Part shown: in pieces, positions 1-11,800 of the stretch
Position numbering within the stretch: position 1 is the first letter of the stretch
Layout of the letters: each line of letters opens with the position of its first letter
Source of the DNA: Saccoglossus kowalevskii
Lineage: Eukaryota; Hemichordata; Enteropneusta; Harrimaniidae
Direction: 5' to 3'
Assembly (NCBI RefSeq): GCF_000003605.2
Contig: NW_003139319.1
Coordinates: 485,840 to 526,694, forward strand
Length of the DNA stretch: 40,855 nt
Made by a program: the position numbers and the translations under genes
Notes under the pieces: model-generated
What the model was told of the DNA's origin: nothing
Databases searched by the model: none
The model's input: only the letters and a program-made list of their open reading frames with translations

Positions 1-690
1 AATTTCATTACATTTATGGACTCCCCAAATTGCGCTGCCATACAAGAGAACTGGGAGAATTTTACAATCAAAAACTTTAAATGCAATACTTGGTTGTAAT
101 CCCCCAAATTTATAAAGCATACTTTGTAGGGAATATAAAGCTTTCCTTGCCTGATCTACAATATGTTTTTGTGCTTGGTACCAGATACCCGAACTACAGA
201 AAATTACACCGAGATAATTGTATCTTGAGACAACTTCTATTTCTCCTCCTTTCCAAAACCATTTCTCAACTTGTTTTAATCTCCCTCCCTTCCGAAATAC
301 AATAATTTTAGATTTATTCAGATTTACATTCAATCTCCATCTGCTACAATAATCAGCCAATCTATCTAACAAACGCTGTAAACCAATAGGAGAACTGCTA
401 AAAAGCGCGAGATCGTCTGCATAAAGTAAATACATTAGTTTCAAAGTATTGGAATATACAACAGTCTCAACCCCTTGTGAAAGTGCATTTTCAATATCGT
501 TAACATAAAAACAGAATAATAGTGGTGATATAACTGACCCTTGTTGCAAACCTACGTTTATTTTGAAAAATTCTGTGTCCCCAATTGGTGTTTTGACAGC
601 AGCTTGAACATGTGTATACATTGAAAATAGGGATGATAAGAGTTTCCCTTTTATACCAGCCTTGGCTAATTTATAGAAGGTACGCCAAAT
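1..690 (-). mobile_element. LINE (non-LTR retrotransposon) reverse-transcriptase fragment, 5'-truncated, runs off left edge
   Basis: The minus strand is open for 230 codons from about 690 to base 1, with no stop or frameshift. The translation carries RT landmarks in order: WRTFYKLAKAGIKGKLL (finger/palm), GLQQGSVISPLLF (motif before the catalytic box), YADDLALF (catalytic YxDD), then LNVNLNKSKIIVFRKGG and YNYLGVIF, and ILPVLLYGSAIWG towards the C-terminus. Homology ends near 690, where an in-frame stop lies at 709-711, so the copy is truncated on its 5' side. The C-terminal end of the ORF lies beyond the window. The lack of disabling changes suggests a fairly young insertion. The style of the fragment (FRKGGRL near the basic region, LYGSAIWG) matches a LINE family with an APE-type endonuclease, possibly the same one as at 39337-40855. 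That link is inferred, because the two copies cover different parts of the ORF. Confidence 0.9.
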
Positions 691-1992
691 ACAATATGTA
701 TTTAATTTTTAAATTTTATTTGAACATAAGTAAATTCTCCAAAAAGGTTCTAATAAAAACGAACACAGATTCATTGCTTTGTAGCAAATGATCATGGTAG
801 CTTAGTAGTGATTATAATAATGTACACAAAATAAATTCATTGAATTGTTATGAAATGCAAGTAACTTTCACCTTAGTTTCATCGTAAGCGAATGATTTTG
901 GTCGCATATTAAACACTCGCTGCTGGAGAATATCCGTCATGTTTTGACCTGGGATGGTGTTCTTTGACCTAATAGGTCAAATCGCAATTAAAAAGATAGA
1001 TGATGCCAACGTGTTCAAATTACCATAGCTCATTTAAATATGTTAATGTAATTGAACGCAACAGAGAAGAAATTGGCCCCTGTTGTAGTGCAATATTTTT
1101 GATGTGGATATTGAAGGGAAAACGGCATGATTTTTCTTAAAAATCTTTTCAAAAGATAAACTGAGCATTTGAAGAATAATTTAACATTGTTTACAGTGAT
1201 AACAGCTCATTGTCAAAAAAACGAAGCTTACCCATTCACACTAGTCAAGATAAACATCATACTCTTGAATAGGTGTCAATGACTACGGTAAAACTTGAAT
1301 TAGACTCTATTTTAGGCGTCAGGAATGATTGAAATGTCTGAAAAATTATGCCAAAATGTTTTTAAAAAAACCCCTTAAAAACAGCTGAAAAAACACAATT
1401 TCCTGGTCCTATTTTATTTTTTAAAAACCCAAACTCCAGTATTATAAAAGTGTAGCGCAAGAGTATGGCTTCCTCTCATAATTTGCCGTTTGGCTGTGAT
1501 TTTGGTACAAGCTCAGTGGGTCCCAAGTGAGCTTAACCACATGCCCAAGGACAGGCATGAGAGACAAAGAATTTCACATTTTGCTCTGTTTTTGGAGTAA
1601 CTCACTGTTTTATGTGGCTTTTTAAGGATATTACATACAATAAATAAATTATTTTGCTCGTATATGTGTAAAATGTTGTGTTCTTTGGTGGAAAGTAGGT
1701 TGATGAGCATTTTGTGGGGTTGGACACTAAAGGTTTAGTAGTGCATGACTGGTTTGTTTGTTCATGATAGTACAATGTTGGACATTGTCTTGAACATAAT
1801 AACTCGCTAAATGGCGCTTGAGTTGACACAAACAGTAATCCATTGTGATTGGTTGAAAGTAAACATGTGATCAACTTCACTAATACAAGGAGTTCCAAAA
1901 CCCATATTTTGCATCTTGTACATTTTCATGTGGCATACAAATTATAAAATGTGATATAGCTTTTTGATTCATTTTTTTTTTTATTTTTTCAG
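691..1992. other. Non-coding stretch without recognised gene
   Basis: AT-rich sequence between the LINE remnant and the first visible receptor exon. I see no exon with matching splice sites and no structured repeat apart from a short palindrome at 963-981. It is probably intronic to the receptor gene whose terminal exons start at 1993, since the protein's N-terminal part is missing. Confidence 0.5.
942..981. promoter_or_regulatory. Possible nuclear-receptor half-site cluster
   Basis: TTTGACCT and AGGTCAAA flank a 3-base spacer (963-981), forming a perfect palindrome of AGGTCA half sites in everted orientation. A further TTTTGACCT lies about 20 bases upstream (942-950). AGGTCA is the classic nuclear-receptor half site. 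No nearby promoter is visible, so the functional meaning is speculative. Confidence 0.25.
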
Positions 1993-2085
1993 ATTTCTGG
2001 AGAGCAACAAAAGATCTGTTGCTGCAACAGTAGCTATTGCAATGTACACCCGAAATATATTGCAGTACCGGTACATGTGAATCCT
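1993..2085 (+). CDS. Receptor exon a: cysteine-rich ectodomain end
   Basis: The exon is bounded by a strong acceptor (a long T tract, then TTTTTTCAG at 1984-1992) and a consensus donor GTAAGT at 2086. It is 93 bases long and open for 31 codons in phase 0. It encodes the cysteine motif CCCNSSYCN followed by VHPKYIAVPVHVNP, a short stalk towards the membrane. Confidence 0.6.
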
Positions 2086-5000
2086 GTAAGTCAATGTGAA
2101 AATACCCAGAATTTATTCAATTCCCAATAAATGGTACTCTCAGTTTAAAGATGTTGACTGAAAAAAACTTTGATTTTTGAAAAAAATTATGGTTATTATA
2201 ACACATTTATAATTGACTATGGTGGAAATATTATAGCATATTTCAAATTGTAGACTGGTTACATAGGGGGAAAATGAAATATCGTGACTGATGCAGCATT
2301 TTTGGTATCCTGAATTATTTTATAAAATCTGGGTGGTAAAAAATGGGTTCTGAAAAATGCAAAAATACATTGTGTTCTGCTGAATTGTTCTTAAAACAGC
2401 TATTGCGACAATTTTCTCAAAATCTGTAACATACTTTCAGAGAATTCTGTTACAATGTAATGAAGTTACCTTGGAACTATAGCAGTATGATTGTACATAA
2501 TAAACCAATGAACATAGTCCCTCTGGCCAAAAGTTTTTCTTGTACATTATAACATTAAAATGATTTAATAAAAGGCCCACAGAATAATTGTTGCTTCTAT
2601 GCTATTAATTATGCATGTATCTGGATGACGTAGTAAACTTTGCAAGTAGACAGAGCTCATTCGCATGGAAACATCAAATTTTATATGTCAAGCATATTTT
2701 TGTTTATTTGATCATCTTGTGTCAATATTTCCTGTTCCAAGTTTTACCTCAGGTTAATGTCAGTTCATTTTTGGGATGTACAACAACGATCTGGTTCTCC
2801 GAACATTTTGCTCATGAAATTTTTGAGTAAATATTGCGGTTCCTGCGACTAGCGAGTATGATTGCATGATGTCATTCTACCCATCAATCACCTTGATATG
2901 ATATGATACGATACGATACAAGAGAATTTCTCTACAGTGGCAAGTGGTGGCCTAGTGGCCTATAACAGAGTCTTGAGCATTTGGCAAACTTATTATGGCA
3001 TTTGATTAAATTATTTTAGGTTGTCAGTCTACAATGAATATTATCAACAACGGAAGAATTGTATTGATTGTGTTTTTGAGTGTTGTAGTTTTCACAATAT
3101 ATGTTTAATTATCCAAATATGCAAATATTATGCAAATGTATGCAAATTTGATGTGACTTTTAACTGCCATGGTGTAAATATCTGAGAATGATGGATCATT
3201 CAAAAATCACCATTTTCATGTGTTTGACACATTTAGGTGGTTAGGTAGGTACATGTATGCTATATAAATGCCTATGCATGTTTCATGTTCGATACTAACC
3301 AATTATCTCTGTCATAATGCAGGAAATAAAAGGCAAGGCCAAGTTCAACTACAGCATGGTGTTTTTTATTTTGTCGCCTCTGATTATAGTCGGTTTATGC
3401 ATCACTGTGATTGTGTTGCTGGTACGAAGACGCAAAATGAACTGGAGTCCAGATATGGTACAGTACACTTACAAGCGGTTAACAGCTGATCTGGCAGATG
3501 GGTAGTTTATTCTTTAGAACTTGAATTATATTGTGACTCTGTATACAGAACATTCTGTTATTGTGGTAGGTGGGTAAGGTGGTAAAACATATACTATTTT
3601 ACTGGCTATGTATGTTTTTAGCATTTATCATGCTGGATCTGTTATCCTGTTGCTGAGAACTGCAGGATCCCCATCCATCCTATAGATTACCTCCCTCAGT
3701 GGACACATGATGTTGTTGGTGTTCAAGAAACTCGGGATCACCATTCATACCATAGATTGCCTCTCCCTGTGAACACATGATGTGGCCATATGATGTTACT
3801 GCCAAGAATTCATTCATACTACAGATTGTGAGGCAGTAGTTTGGTTTCATCTCTGGGCAGTTTATAGTAACAGCTGAGTATGTGTAGACTCTTTCTCCTA
3901 ACATTGATCTATTTATTAAAGCAAATGGCAGTTTATTTTCATTCATTGATGGCTAAGTTACACCATTACTATATTTTTTAAAGAATGATCAAAATAGATT
4001 GTTTTACAGTCTTTTTGATTCTGGGTTTTTGTTATGTATATTCACAACCTTGTGGGTGTTCCAATAATTTTTTTTAATATTAATTTGAGACATGGTCAAT
4101 ATTTTTCCGAAGTCTCAGCAAAATTGTACAAACAGAAAGTCTGCAATTTGAAAATCATTTACTTTTGTGTCACTATCAATTGCGGTACTAGTAATTGCTG
4201 GAAAATAAGACTGTACAATATTTTAAACAAGTTTATGAGGTTTTACTAGCCTGATGAGTATATAAACCAAAACCAAGTTGTCAGTGAAAAAGTTTATTAA
4301 CTTGCCACTCAAAATACTTCTGAGACTTGCTGTAAAAAGCAGAATTTTTATTTGCATAACAAGAGACATTAAAGGGTGGTACGGTAGTTGCTGCGCCACG
4401 CATGCACAAGATATGTGGGTCTCATATAAACAAAGATGGCGACTTTTACTGTTGCACAGATCAACGAGTACAAACTGAGATGTCATCAAGCTCTAATTGG
4501 GTATTTGTTTAGATGATGAAGGAGTGAACAGCGATAATTAGTGTAAGTCGCGCCCAGGTCAAACCTTATACTTGTGATATCCATTTAGAAGAGCCATTGG
4601 ATTGTGGGAAAATCAATGTTTATCAACACAAATGTTGCACGTCTGCAGTGCGACAACCACCCTTTAAAATATATATAATCCTGTCCATGTTACAAAATAT
4701 TTGAATTATCCTCCTTCATATGAAATTCATTGGGGAATGATAATAAAAACATAGTCCCCCTATTCATTATTGAATATTTACTAAATGATCTTTAATAATA
4801 ATGATATGAATGTGTTGGGATGAAGTAGAATTATTTAAGTTACTGTGTCTGTATTACTTTTATGAGAAATGAAATACAGTATTTCAAATGGCTTGAAAGA
4901 TTTATGAACTTCCTTTTTTTTTTATAAACTGGATGTGCAATACTATGCCTGAAGTGCATTTCTTCTAAGAGGTTTATAACATTTATTGAAAAAAAATAAT

Positions 5001-5558
5001 TTATTTTCACCAAGAGTGCCTACAGTAGATTGAATATAGAATTATGATACATATCATAGCTTTCTTTTCTGTGTGTCTGTATTTACCATAATAATTAACT
5101 AGGGGTGTGTTTAGTAGCAAAAAACATCTCAAAATGTTTTCAAATCTGTTCCAACGCCATCATTGAAACACCTACAAAAAACAGATTTTGCAATAGAAAA
5201 ACATTCAGGATGCTCACAGATGTTTTCTTTATTGAACACACCCCTGGTATTATACTGTAAGAACCATTGAATTAGAGGTTTATGTATTTTGTCAGTTTTT
5301 CTTTCCTGTCTGGTGCTTATTTGAGGAAGGTTTTTGACAACCTGGCTGGCCATGAGCTCTTCAGCCCAGGGTACTAATTATTCTAAAGAGTACATTGAGT
5401 CTTCAATTTAGAGAGTACACTTGTTTTTCTATTACAAACGTAGCTTGACCAATAAACATAAAAAGTACTATTTTTTCAGCTGTACCATTGCTAGCACCTC
5501 GACATACACCACTCAGAAAGGTTGCTACAGTCATTTCAAACTCATGGACGAAGTTTAA
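1993..5558 (+). CDS. Single-pass membrane receptor with CCCx4CN ectodomain end (3' exons only)
   Basis: Three exons, 1993-2085, 3323-3501 and 5480-5558, join in frame. Exon one gives a cysteine-rich ectodomain end with the motif CCCNSSYCN. Exon two gives one transmembrane helix (FFILSPLIIVGLCITVIVLL) and a basic stop-transfer, RRRKM. Exon three adds a 25-residue tail ending in HFKLMDEV and TAA at 5556-5558. CCC-x4-CN is the spacing that closes the three-finger ectodomain of activin type II receptors, and an intron between that motif and the transmembrane segment also fits. No kinase exon is visible downstream, so the protein would be a kinase-less, decoy-like receptor or an unrelated Ly6-fold protein. 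An alternative is that translation reads past 3501 and stops at TAG 3503-3505. Upstream exons lie outside what I can recognise. Family assignment is tentative. Confidence 0.5.
2086..3322 (+). other. Intron of receptor gene
   Basis: It runs from GTAAGT at 2086 to AG at 3321-3322. I see no structured element apart from short AT-rich runs and a diverged microsatellite-like stretch of GATACGATAC type near 2895-2920. Confidence 0.5.
3323..3501 (+). CDS. Receptor exon b: transmembrane helix and juxtamembrane tail
   Basis: The acceptor is TAATGCAG at 3315-3322. The donor is GG|GTAGTT at 3501/3502 (moderate, +5 is T). The reading frame continues exon a in phase 0: EIKGKAKFNYSMV, then a roughly 20-residue hydrophobic helix, VRRRKMNWSPDMV, and YTYKRLTADLAD. 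Read without splicing it ends at TAG 3503-3505, so this could instead be the terminal exon. A possible ATTAAA polyadenylation signal for that form is at 3915-3920. Confidence 0.6.
3660..3835. repeat. Degenerate short tandem duplication
   Basis: Two to three imperfect copies of a unit of about 78-90 bases. Shared words include GGGATC-CCAT, CATAGATTGCC and ACACATGATGT (3665-3715, then 3743-3790, with a third partial copy near 3808-3830). It lies in the intron or 3' flank of the receptor gene. Confidence 0.4.
4369..4667. mobile_element. MITE with TTAA ends (AGGGTGGT termini)
   Basis: The element begins TTAAAGGGTGGT (4369) and ends ACCACCCTTTAA (4667), with further diverged pairing inside the arms (TTGCTGCGCCACGCATGCAC against the complement of GTGCACG..GCGACAA type sequence). 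TTAA at both ends is the usual target duplication of piggyBac-type transposons. The interior (about 275 bases) has no transposase ORF. Confidence 0.65.
5480..5558 (+). CDS. Receptor exon c: candidate C-terminal tail
   Basis: A strong acceptor (TATTTTTTCAG, ending 5479) is followed by a stretch that continues exon b's phase 2 exactly, giving 25 residues with tyrosines (STYTTQKGCYSHFKLMDEV) and TAA at 5556-5558. GC content and codon use look more coding than the flanks. Support is splice phase only, so it is less certain than exons a and b. Confidence 0.4.
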
Positions 5559-5603
5559 CCCGGCTAACATTTTCCTGACTAAGATATTGGTGCCTATTTC
5601 ACA

Positions 5604-5805
5604 TACTGTAGAATACTTTATTTTCGCTTGGAATTTATTTTCGCTGAAGGGATGATTCCGTGAAAATAAAATCCAGCGAATATACTTTTTTTCCTATATT
5701 TCACATTAAACTCGTCAAAAATCAGTGAAAATAAATTCTACACAAAACGACAAAAAGCCTTTTCAGCGAAAATTAATTCCAGCAAAAATAAAGTATTCCA
5801 CAGTA
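5604..5805. mobile_element. Fold-back MITE, family A copy 1
   Basis: The terminal inverted repeats are about 45 bases: TACTGTAGAATACTTTATTT at the left, and the complement reading TACTGTGGAATACTTTATTT from the right. They continue into TTTTCGCTGAA arms. The outer TA could be the target duplication, as in Tc1/mariner-type elements. It is almost identical to the copy at 27463-27665, including the preceding TTTCACA, which points to recent mobility. Confidence 0.8.
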
Positions 5806-8658
5806 TTTTTCTACAACCTATTTGTTAATTTTGGACCAAATAGATAAAATTTCCATATCAACAATTTCAACAATAATCAACATATCTTGGATCAAAATTA
5901 CTGATAAGTAGATTTTATTTGGGGATGGTAACAAAATTGACTTTGGCATTCTAAAGGTTAAGGTATAGATTTGTGTAAATATTTATAAATGTAAATTCAA
6001 CATTAAATGCCAGGCTATATTGAGATTGACCTTCTGTATCTCCTGTATCCATGAAGTGTATATTGCTGGTACAGCCAGTTTTAAAGTGGTCACATTAGGA
6101 ACATGGTTGATATCTAACCTGAGGCACTCAGCGCTAGTAGTAATGTCAAATAGTTATTGGTCTGACAGTTTTCAACTTTGAGTCATTTTGAGTTTTACAT
6201 TATGTTTAATTTTTGGATTATTAAAATGTAAATGATATTCACACTACTGTGTAATCTGAAACTATTGTATCTAGACTTTATACTACAGAAATTATATTTA
6301 AGATTTTAAGGGCATTTGGGCTGTACAAAAAAAAAAATTTTTCTGGTCAGTTTGCACTTAAAAATGACTGCTCGCAACTTTATTCCTGTCAAAACACTGG
6401 ATAAATGAAAGAGCTTAAAAATAACTAAATGTATTGGAGGCTAATGAAATAGATTTAAGATTTGCCTTTTAAACGAGAAGCATGGTGACTAATACAGCTC
6501 TTAGGTACAGACAGAGTAACTCCAATTTTTTAGAACTTCTGAGGACCAGAAAGAAATCTTTTTATTTCATGTTTTGAATTATTTAAAAATATTAATCAGA
6601 TACTAATTGTTCTTTCTGCTAATTGTACGTTTTCAAATATGATTACTATGGGAGCATATATTGAAATCTAATAAAAATAAACCACTACAGTTTTATTCAT
6701 ATGCAGACTGTATATATTTAGTACCTTAGTTAAGACCATGAAGTCAGGGTCAATGAGGAGTTGGAGTTTTTGGAAACAGTTGACCAAAGGTTGGGTTTGA
6801 ACTCATGCCATCAACCACAGAATGTAGAACCTCAAAGGACAGAGCTGTTGGGGTTTTCGATATACCAGTATATGAGAAAAGGTTAATTAAACGTCACGTT
6901 GTCTGAACTGAATTATTATGAGAAAATGACTGCGCCTACAAAAGACATTTGTATTAATGTAAATTAACATTAATTCATCGCATTGTACAAAACTACCTAT
7001 GTTGGTAATCACAAATTGTTCTGAGTTTATGATTGTAAATACCACAGTTGTGGTCAGTATCTTGTATACACACTCCTTTGTGCGTTTATTAATTTATTTT
7101 GCATGTATAATTTGAACTTAGTCAACACTGTTCAATGTTAATAAATTATGCAAATTCCTCCTACATGCTGTATCATTTATTTTTATTGAATATATGAGGA
7201 ACTGAAATTACATATTGTCTGGGGTGGTCCAACAAATGAACTATGGAACCCTGGGAGATTTCTGCAAGCAATGACACACAGCGTTTTAAGCTAGTGAAAA
7301 GCTAAATTTTAGATGTGAAGTGCTTTATCATATTTCAACGCTAATACTATTATGTACATCTGTTGTGCATATGATTACCCAATGATGAATAATGTATATC
7401 TATACTAGTAATACATCAGAATTGGTACACTAATTTTTAGTAAAATTACCATCTATACACTTTGTATAAAACATGCACTAATAATGGGTATATATTGCTG
7501 TACAATGTTGCTTTTAAAAATATCGACAATAAACATATTGCAAAGTAATATAACTCTGTAAATAAAACTAAGAATTAGGACCATGTATAACTATTTGAAC
7601 CCTGATGAGTGCACAATTTGGGATGCAGTAAATTCCCAAGCAAATTAACCTGCATCTTGAATGCACGTTTTAACATATTTCTTTATATACACATACTGGC
7701 ACACTTTGTCCTGAGAATCAATATCTACACTATTTTTTGGAGGCCATAACCCCTTTCTATAAACAAGCACTTATAATTGCAAATTTTCGTTTGACGAACT
7801 TCTTTAAATATTGTCATAAGGTACTTTAAATATTGTGTTAATGCAATACACATTTCCATTTTTGACCTTTAGCAAAATAAAAATATCATATCTGTCATAA
7901 AAGCAAACAATTTTCCATTAAGTCACTCAAGTCATTCAAATTGCAAATCACAAAAAACAAAAAAAACTTTTAATGAGAACCACAGATCAAAATATTATTG
8001 ATATGTGAACAGTGTCCCATGCTCATATTTTTGTCACAAAAGTGCTGGGGGTAGCAACCATGTTAATAGTTCATTCAGTAGTTTTGTTCACTTGAATTAT
8101 GGTCCACAATAACTGTACCTTGACTATAAGCAAATCCTCCCAGCACTAGCAATATGTCGAAGGTACACCAAGGGAAGAAATGACTGGGTATATATAGTGA
8201 TGGCACCACCAGTGGGCAACCCAGAAGTTTTCAGTTTCAGCACTGAAAATGATTTATCTAAAGCCAATATACATTGGAATTGTAAATACATGCATTTAGA
8301 ATTTGCTGATTAGTAATCAGTAGACAAAACTGCACACCATGATCAGAAACATGAATATGTTTTCTGGAAGTGATAACTTTGTATATACACTACAAACTGT
8401 TTTGGGCAACAGCGATCTTTATACATTGAAAAAAAAGTTTTGTAATTCTGTATGCAATAAAAAATTCAGATTTGGGGCAAAAAATAACCAATAAATTATA
8501 ATATATAAAATACATCAAAATTTTGCATCAAAATATTAGTTTGAAAGAATGGTCAAACGTCTTGTCCATCTTCACAATATTACGTCCAATATCTTTAATG
8601 TATGGTACAAAACTTCATAATTTAAAATAATCTATCACGTCAACCATTATTCAACCAT
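5806..8658. other. Intergenic AT-rich interval between convergent genes
   Basis: No exon-like segment with splice signals on either strand and no long ORF. It contains scattered AATAAA/ATTAAA hexamers on both strands. On the minus strand, ATTAAA at about 8592-8597 lies about 65 bases after the channel gene's stop and is a possible polyadenylation signal. Nothing else is recognised. Confidence 0.5.
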
Positions 8659-8844
8659 TTACACCCTATCAACAAATCTCTGTCGCAAATATTTTCGTAA
8701 AATTTCCTGTGCACCGGCAAAGTTCTTGTGCATACTTTGCATTCTATCATCAGTATCAGTCTTCCAAGCATTTATTTCATTCCACATAAGGGTCACTTGC
8801 TCTTCCAATGTGTTGATCTTTCCTCTCATCTTATTATGTAGCTC
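8659..8844 (-). CDS. Channel exon 18 (last): C-terminal coiled coil
   Basis: The acceptor is TTATTTCTAG, ending at 8845. It encodes 61 residues, ELHNKMRGKINTLEEQV to YLRQRFVDRV, and TAA at 8661-8659. The heptad-like, charged pattern continues the coiled coil of exon 17, which in TRPC channels mediates tetramer assembly. Confidence 0.85.
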   Translation of the reverse strand, partial: ELHNKMRGKINTLEEQVTLMWNEINAWKTDTDDRMQSMHKNFAGAQEILRKYLRQRFVDRV

Positions 8845-11800
8845 CTAGAAATAAATAAATGATTCTAAAATGTACTGTACAGTGTAGTGTGTCCCCTTGT
8901 CAATATGACTCGTCACTGATGTGATGAACTTGGTATGGTCATTCCTTAGCACATCAATGACGCAACAAAAAATTATATATTGAAATATCCTTAAAAACAA
9001 CTTACTATAGATATAGAATTTGAAATGATGTCAAAATGAATTAAATCAGCTATCACAAAAGTATTAATATTAATTTAATTAATTAATCTTCCCAGCAGTC
9101 ACCAAGCTTACCCAGTTTGATTTTCAGAATATAATTGTGACTCAAAATCCCTACAAATTCAGTCCTGTTAGAGGGCAATTTTGTTCGAACTCCACTATAT
9201 AGATCTGGTTAATTACATAAATAAACACACACCTTCAATGAGTATCGCATCATTTCTTCTTGCTTTTTAAGATAATCTGATCTAATGTATTCTAATATCC
9301 TGTCCACTTCATGCTGCTCTAACTGTTCAGCTAAGTCTCTTTCCTTATCTTTGTCCTTCTTTGACGAAGACCCATTACCTGACCCTTTCACCACTTTGTT
9401 ATTGCCCACGTTAGTATTGCTGTGAAGTGTAAAACACAATTGTATTCTTATTTAAAATGATTTTGGATACTAATGCACTTGTACAAAGTATAGAATAGAT
9501 GATGGGGTTATGACTTTTCGGTTGATTTTTGTACACTATATGTAGGAAGCATTTTTAGGCATTGCATTAATCCTACATTTTGATTAACATATTATCTACC
9601 GAATGGTAGCTGAAATGAGTGGAGAAAAAATAATGTCAGTAAATGGCGTGTTATAATTCATACCTGACTGTGTCTGGATGTGGTGTACTGCCCTCAGCGG
9701 TTTCTTTGATGTCTATTTTGGGATTTGTTTCCACTGCTTGATCAACATTCTTATCAGCTTCAACTTCAACTACCTGAAAAAATTGGATAGATTGAATTCA
9801 TTAAAACAAAAAATACACAATTGAAACATAAAATACTGCAAATACCGGTACTTACTCAAGGTTAATAAGGTTGCCTGTCCCTGTCTTTAGTTAAACAGAT
9901 ACATTGTATTTATAACAAAATATACCCACCTGTTTTCTGCAGAGACACCTGCAGCACCTACTGAATAGATTGACAACACCTCTTATAATAGTCTGGATGA
10001 AATTGAATGGTATTGGTAGATCTTGGGATTCTTGGTACTCTATGATCAAATTGGCTCTGGCATAGTTCCACTCCAAACGTGAATTTTCCTGGTTAACACA
10101 GTGAATTAATAATGTGTTATTACATGACACATTCCCTGTATACCGGGGTATTATTCATTATGTTTTATTTTTATCGTCATCAAAGTGTTTAGGCATCAAA
10201 TGCAATTGCCTCAATGTCCAGAGAGTTGACCTTGATGCCCTTCAAAAATTACAGATATTCTGTTTTTCCTATATGCGTTTTTGAATTAAACTTCCCTTGA
10301 ACTGGGTGAAATTCAAGCCTTGTACAAAGTTTGAATGGATTTTGCCAAACCAATAATGAAGCACGAGATCATTGACTGATTCCATCTATGTCAATTCATG
10401 GTGATTGACACAGTCATATGTAATTTGAAAATTATTAATTTACCGGTAAATTAAACAATTATCAATGGATCAATAAGAGTGTATCCACCTCTATTACACA
10501 AAAATGTTGCATCATGTTTTGAGGTCTCATACCACCCACTGTACAACACAACTCTTCTGGTAATAGATGCCAATAGCCGTTGTGATCTTCATTTTCTCCC
10601 ATCACCGTGTCTACTGTTCTGACATAGGTCAGGAGAACAGTGGTCATAATGACAATAGAGAGTAGAACACTATTTGAGGGGAAAAACAAGTCTTGTGGCT
10701 CTTGTTCCCAACCAACCAGTAAAAACAAATACCAACCTAGGCATCAAAGAATTGGTTGAGGGCAGTACATCACCTTCTGATGTCATTTTCCCCCCACTCT
10801 TTGTGCACAAGGTCCGTTTATTGATACATACCTGAATATTTGCATATGTGTTGCTTATTTTTGCAATCAACATGTTGAGTAGAACAATAACAGCCAAGAC
10901 GAGATATAAACCAAGCAATATTTTACCAAATGCATTTGATACATAGTAAGAACTCTCAAAGTCCTCAACATCCAATAAACCATACAAAGACCAATACAAG
11001 CTTACTAAAGATGAACCCATACTGCAATGAGGAAAGGAAAATGCATCAAATCAGTAAACTATGTATATCTTGTAATGAATTGATTAATAAACCAATGAAC
11101 ACTGTCTAAACCTTCATATTTAAAAATCTAGAAAGGCGAGTCGATGCTATATTAGTACCATTGAGTCATCAAGTAACAATTAAATCAAGGGACACAACTG
11201 TCATTTATGTGTAAGCATATAACAGGTGGGCAAGATGAGATATCACCAGTCAAATAATCTCACATTTGGGGAGGGGGGAGTTGCATTTGCACATTTTTCA
11301 ATCTTGTTCAAACTTACATACATCATCTCACACAAAGTCACATGCATTGGATACGTGACAGATGGCCAAATGGTGGCTAATATGAAGCTAAAAATACATC
11401 AAAATCAAACATTTCTGCCATGTAAGAAGTAGATCGCTGTTATTTCTGTAAATATTTTGTTCAAATATGGATGTACAATGAACATAACAGGACCAAGATG
11501 AAACACCTACTTTGATACTGTATCAGGTATGAGAGGTGGCACGCCCTCTATATCAGGATTCATCAATTTTTCTCTTTCTGTAGCATTCAAGTTTGGTGGT
11601 ACACTGTAGTAGCCAACTAGGTATACTTTAGTCATACTTGCAGCAAATGCAAACATAACAATACCTAGAAATAATTAATAAATAAAATTTTGATAACTGC
11701 CTAATGCACAAGAATGCTGGAGGTCATAGTAAGTTGTTTACATCTTGTGAGAATGCTAATGCATGTGCCATGAATATTCGTTCTCATGAATCTCATCCAA

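Noticed and set aside
4250-4300. CTGATGAG, a possible second hammerhead core
   Set aside because: No stem II closing and no GAAA in register. The same applies to CTGATGAG at about 7604.
3506-8600. Search for serine/threonine kinase exons after the receptor's transmembrane exon
   Set aside because: No kinase motif or splice-bounded open segment was found, apart from the short tail exon at 5480-5558.
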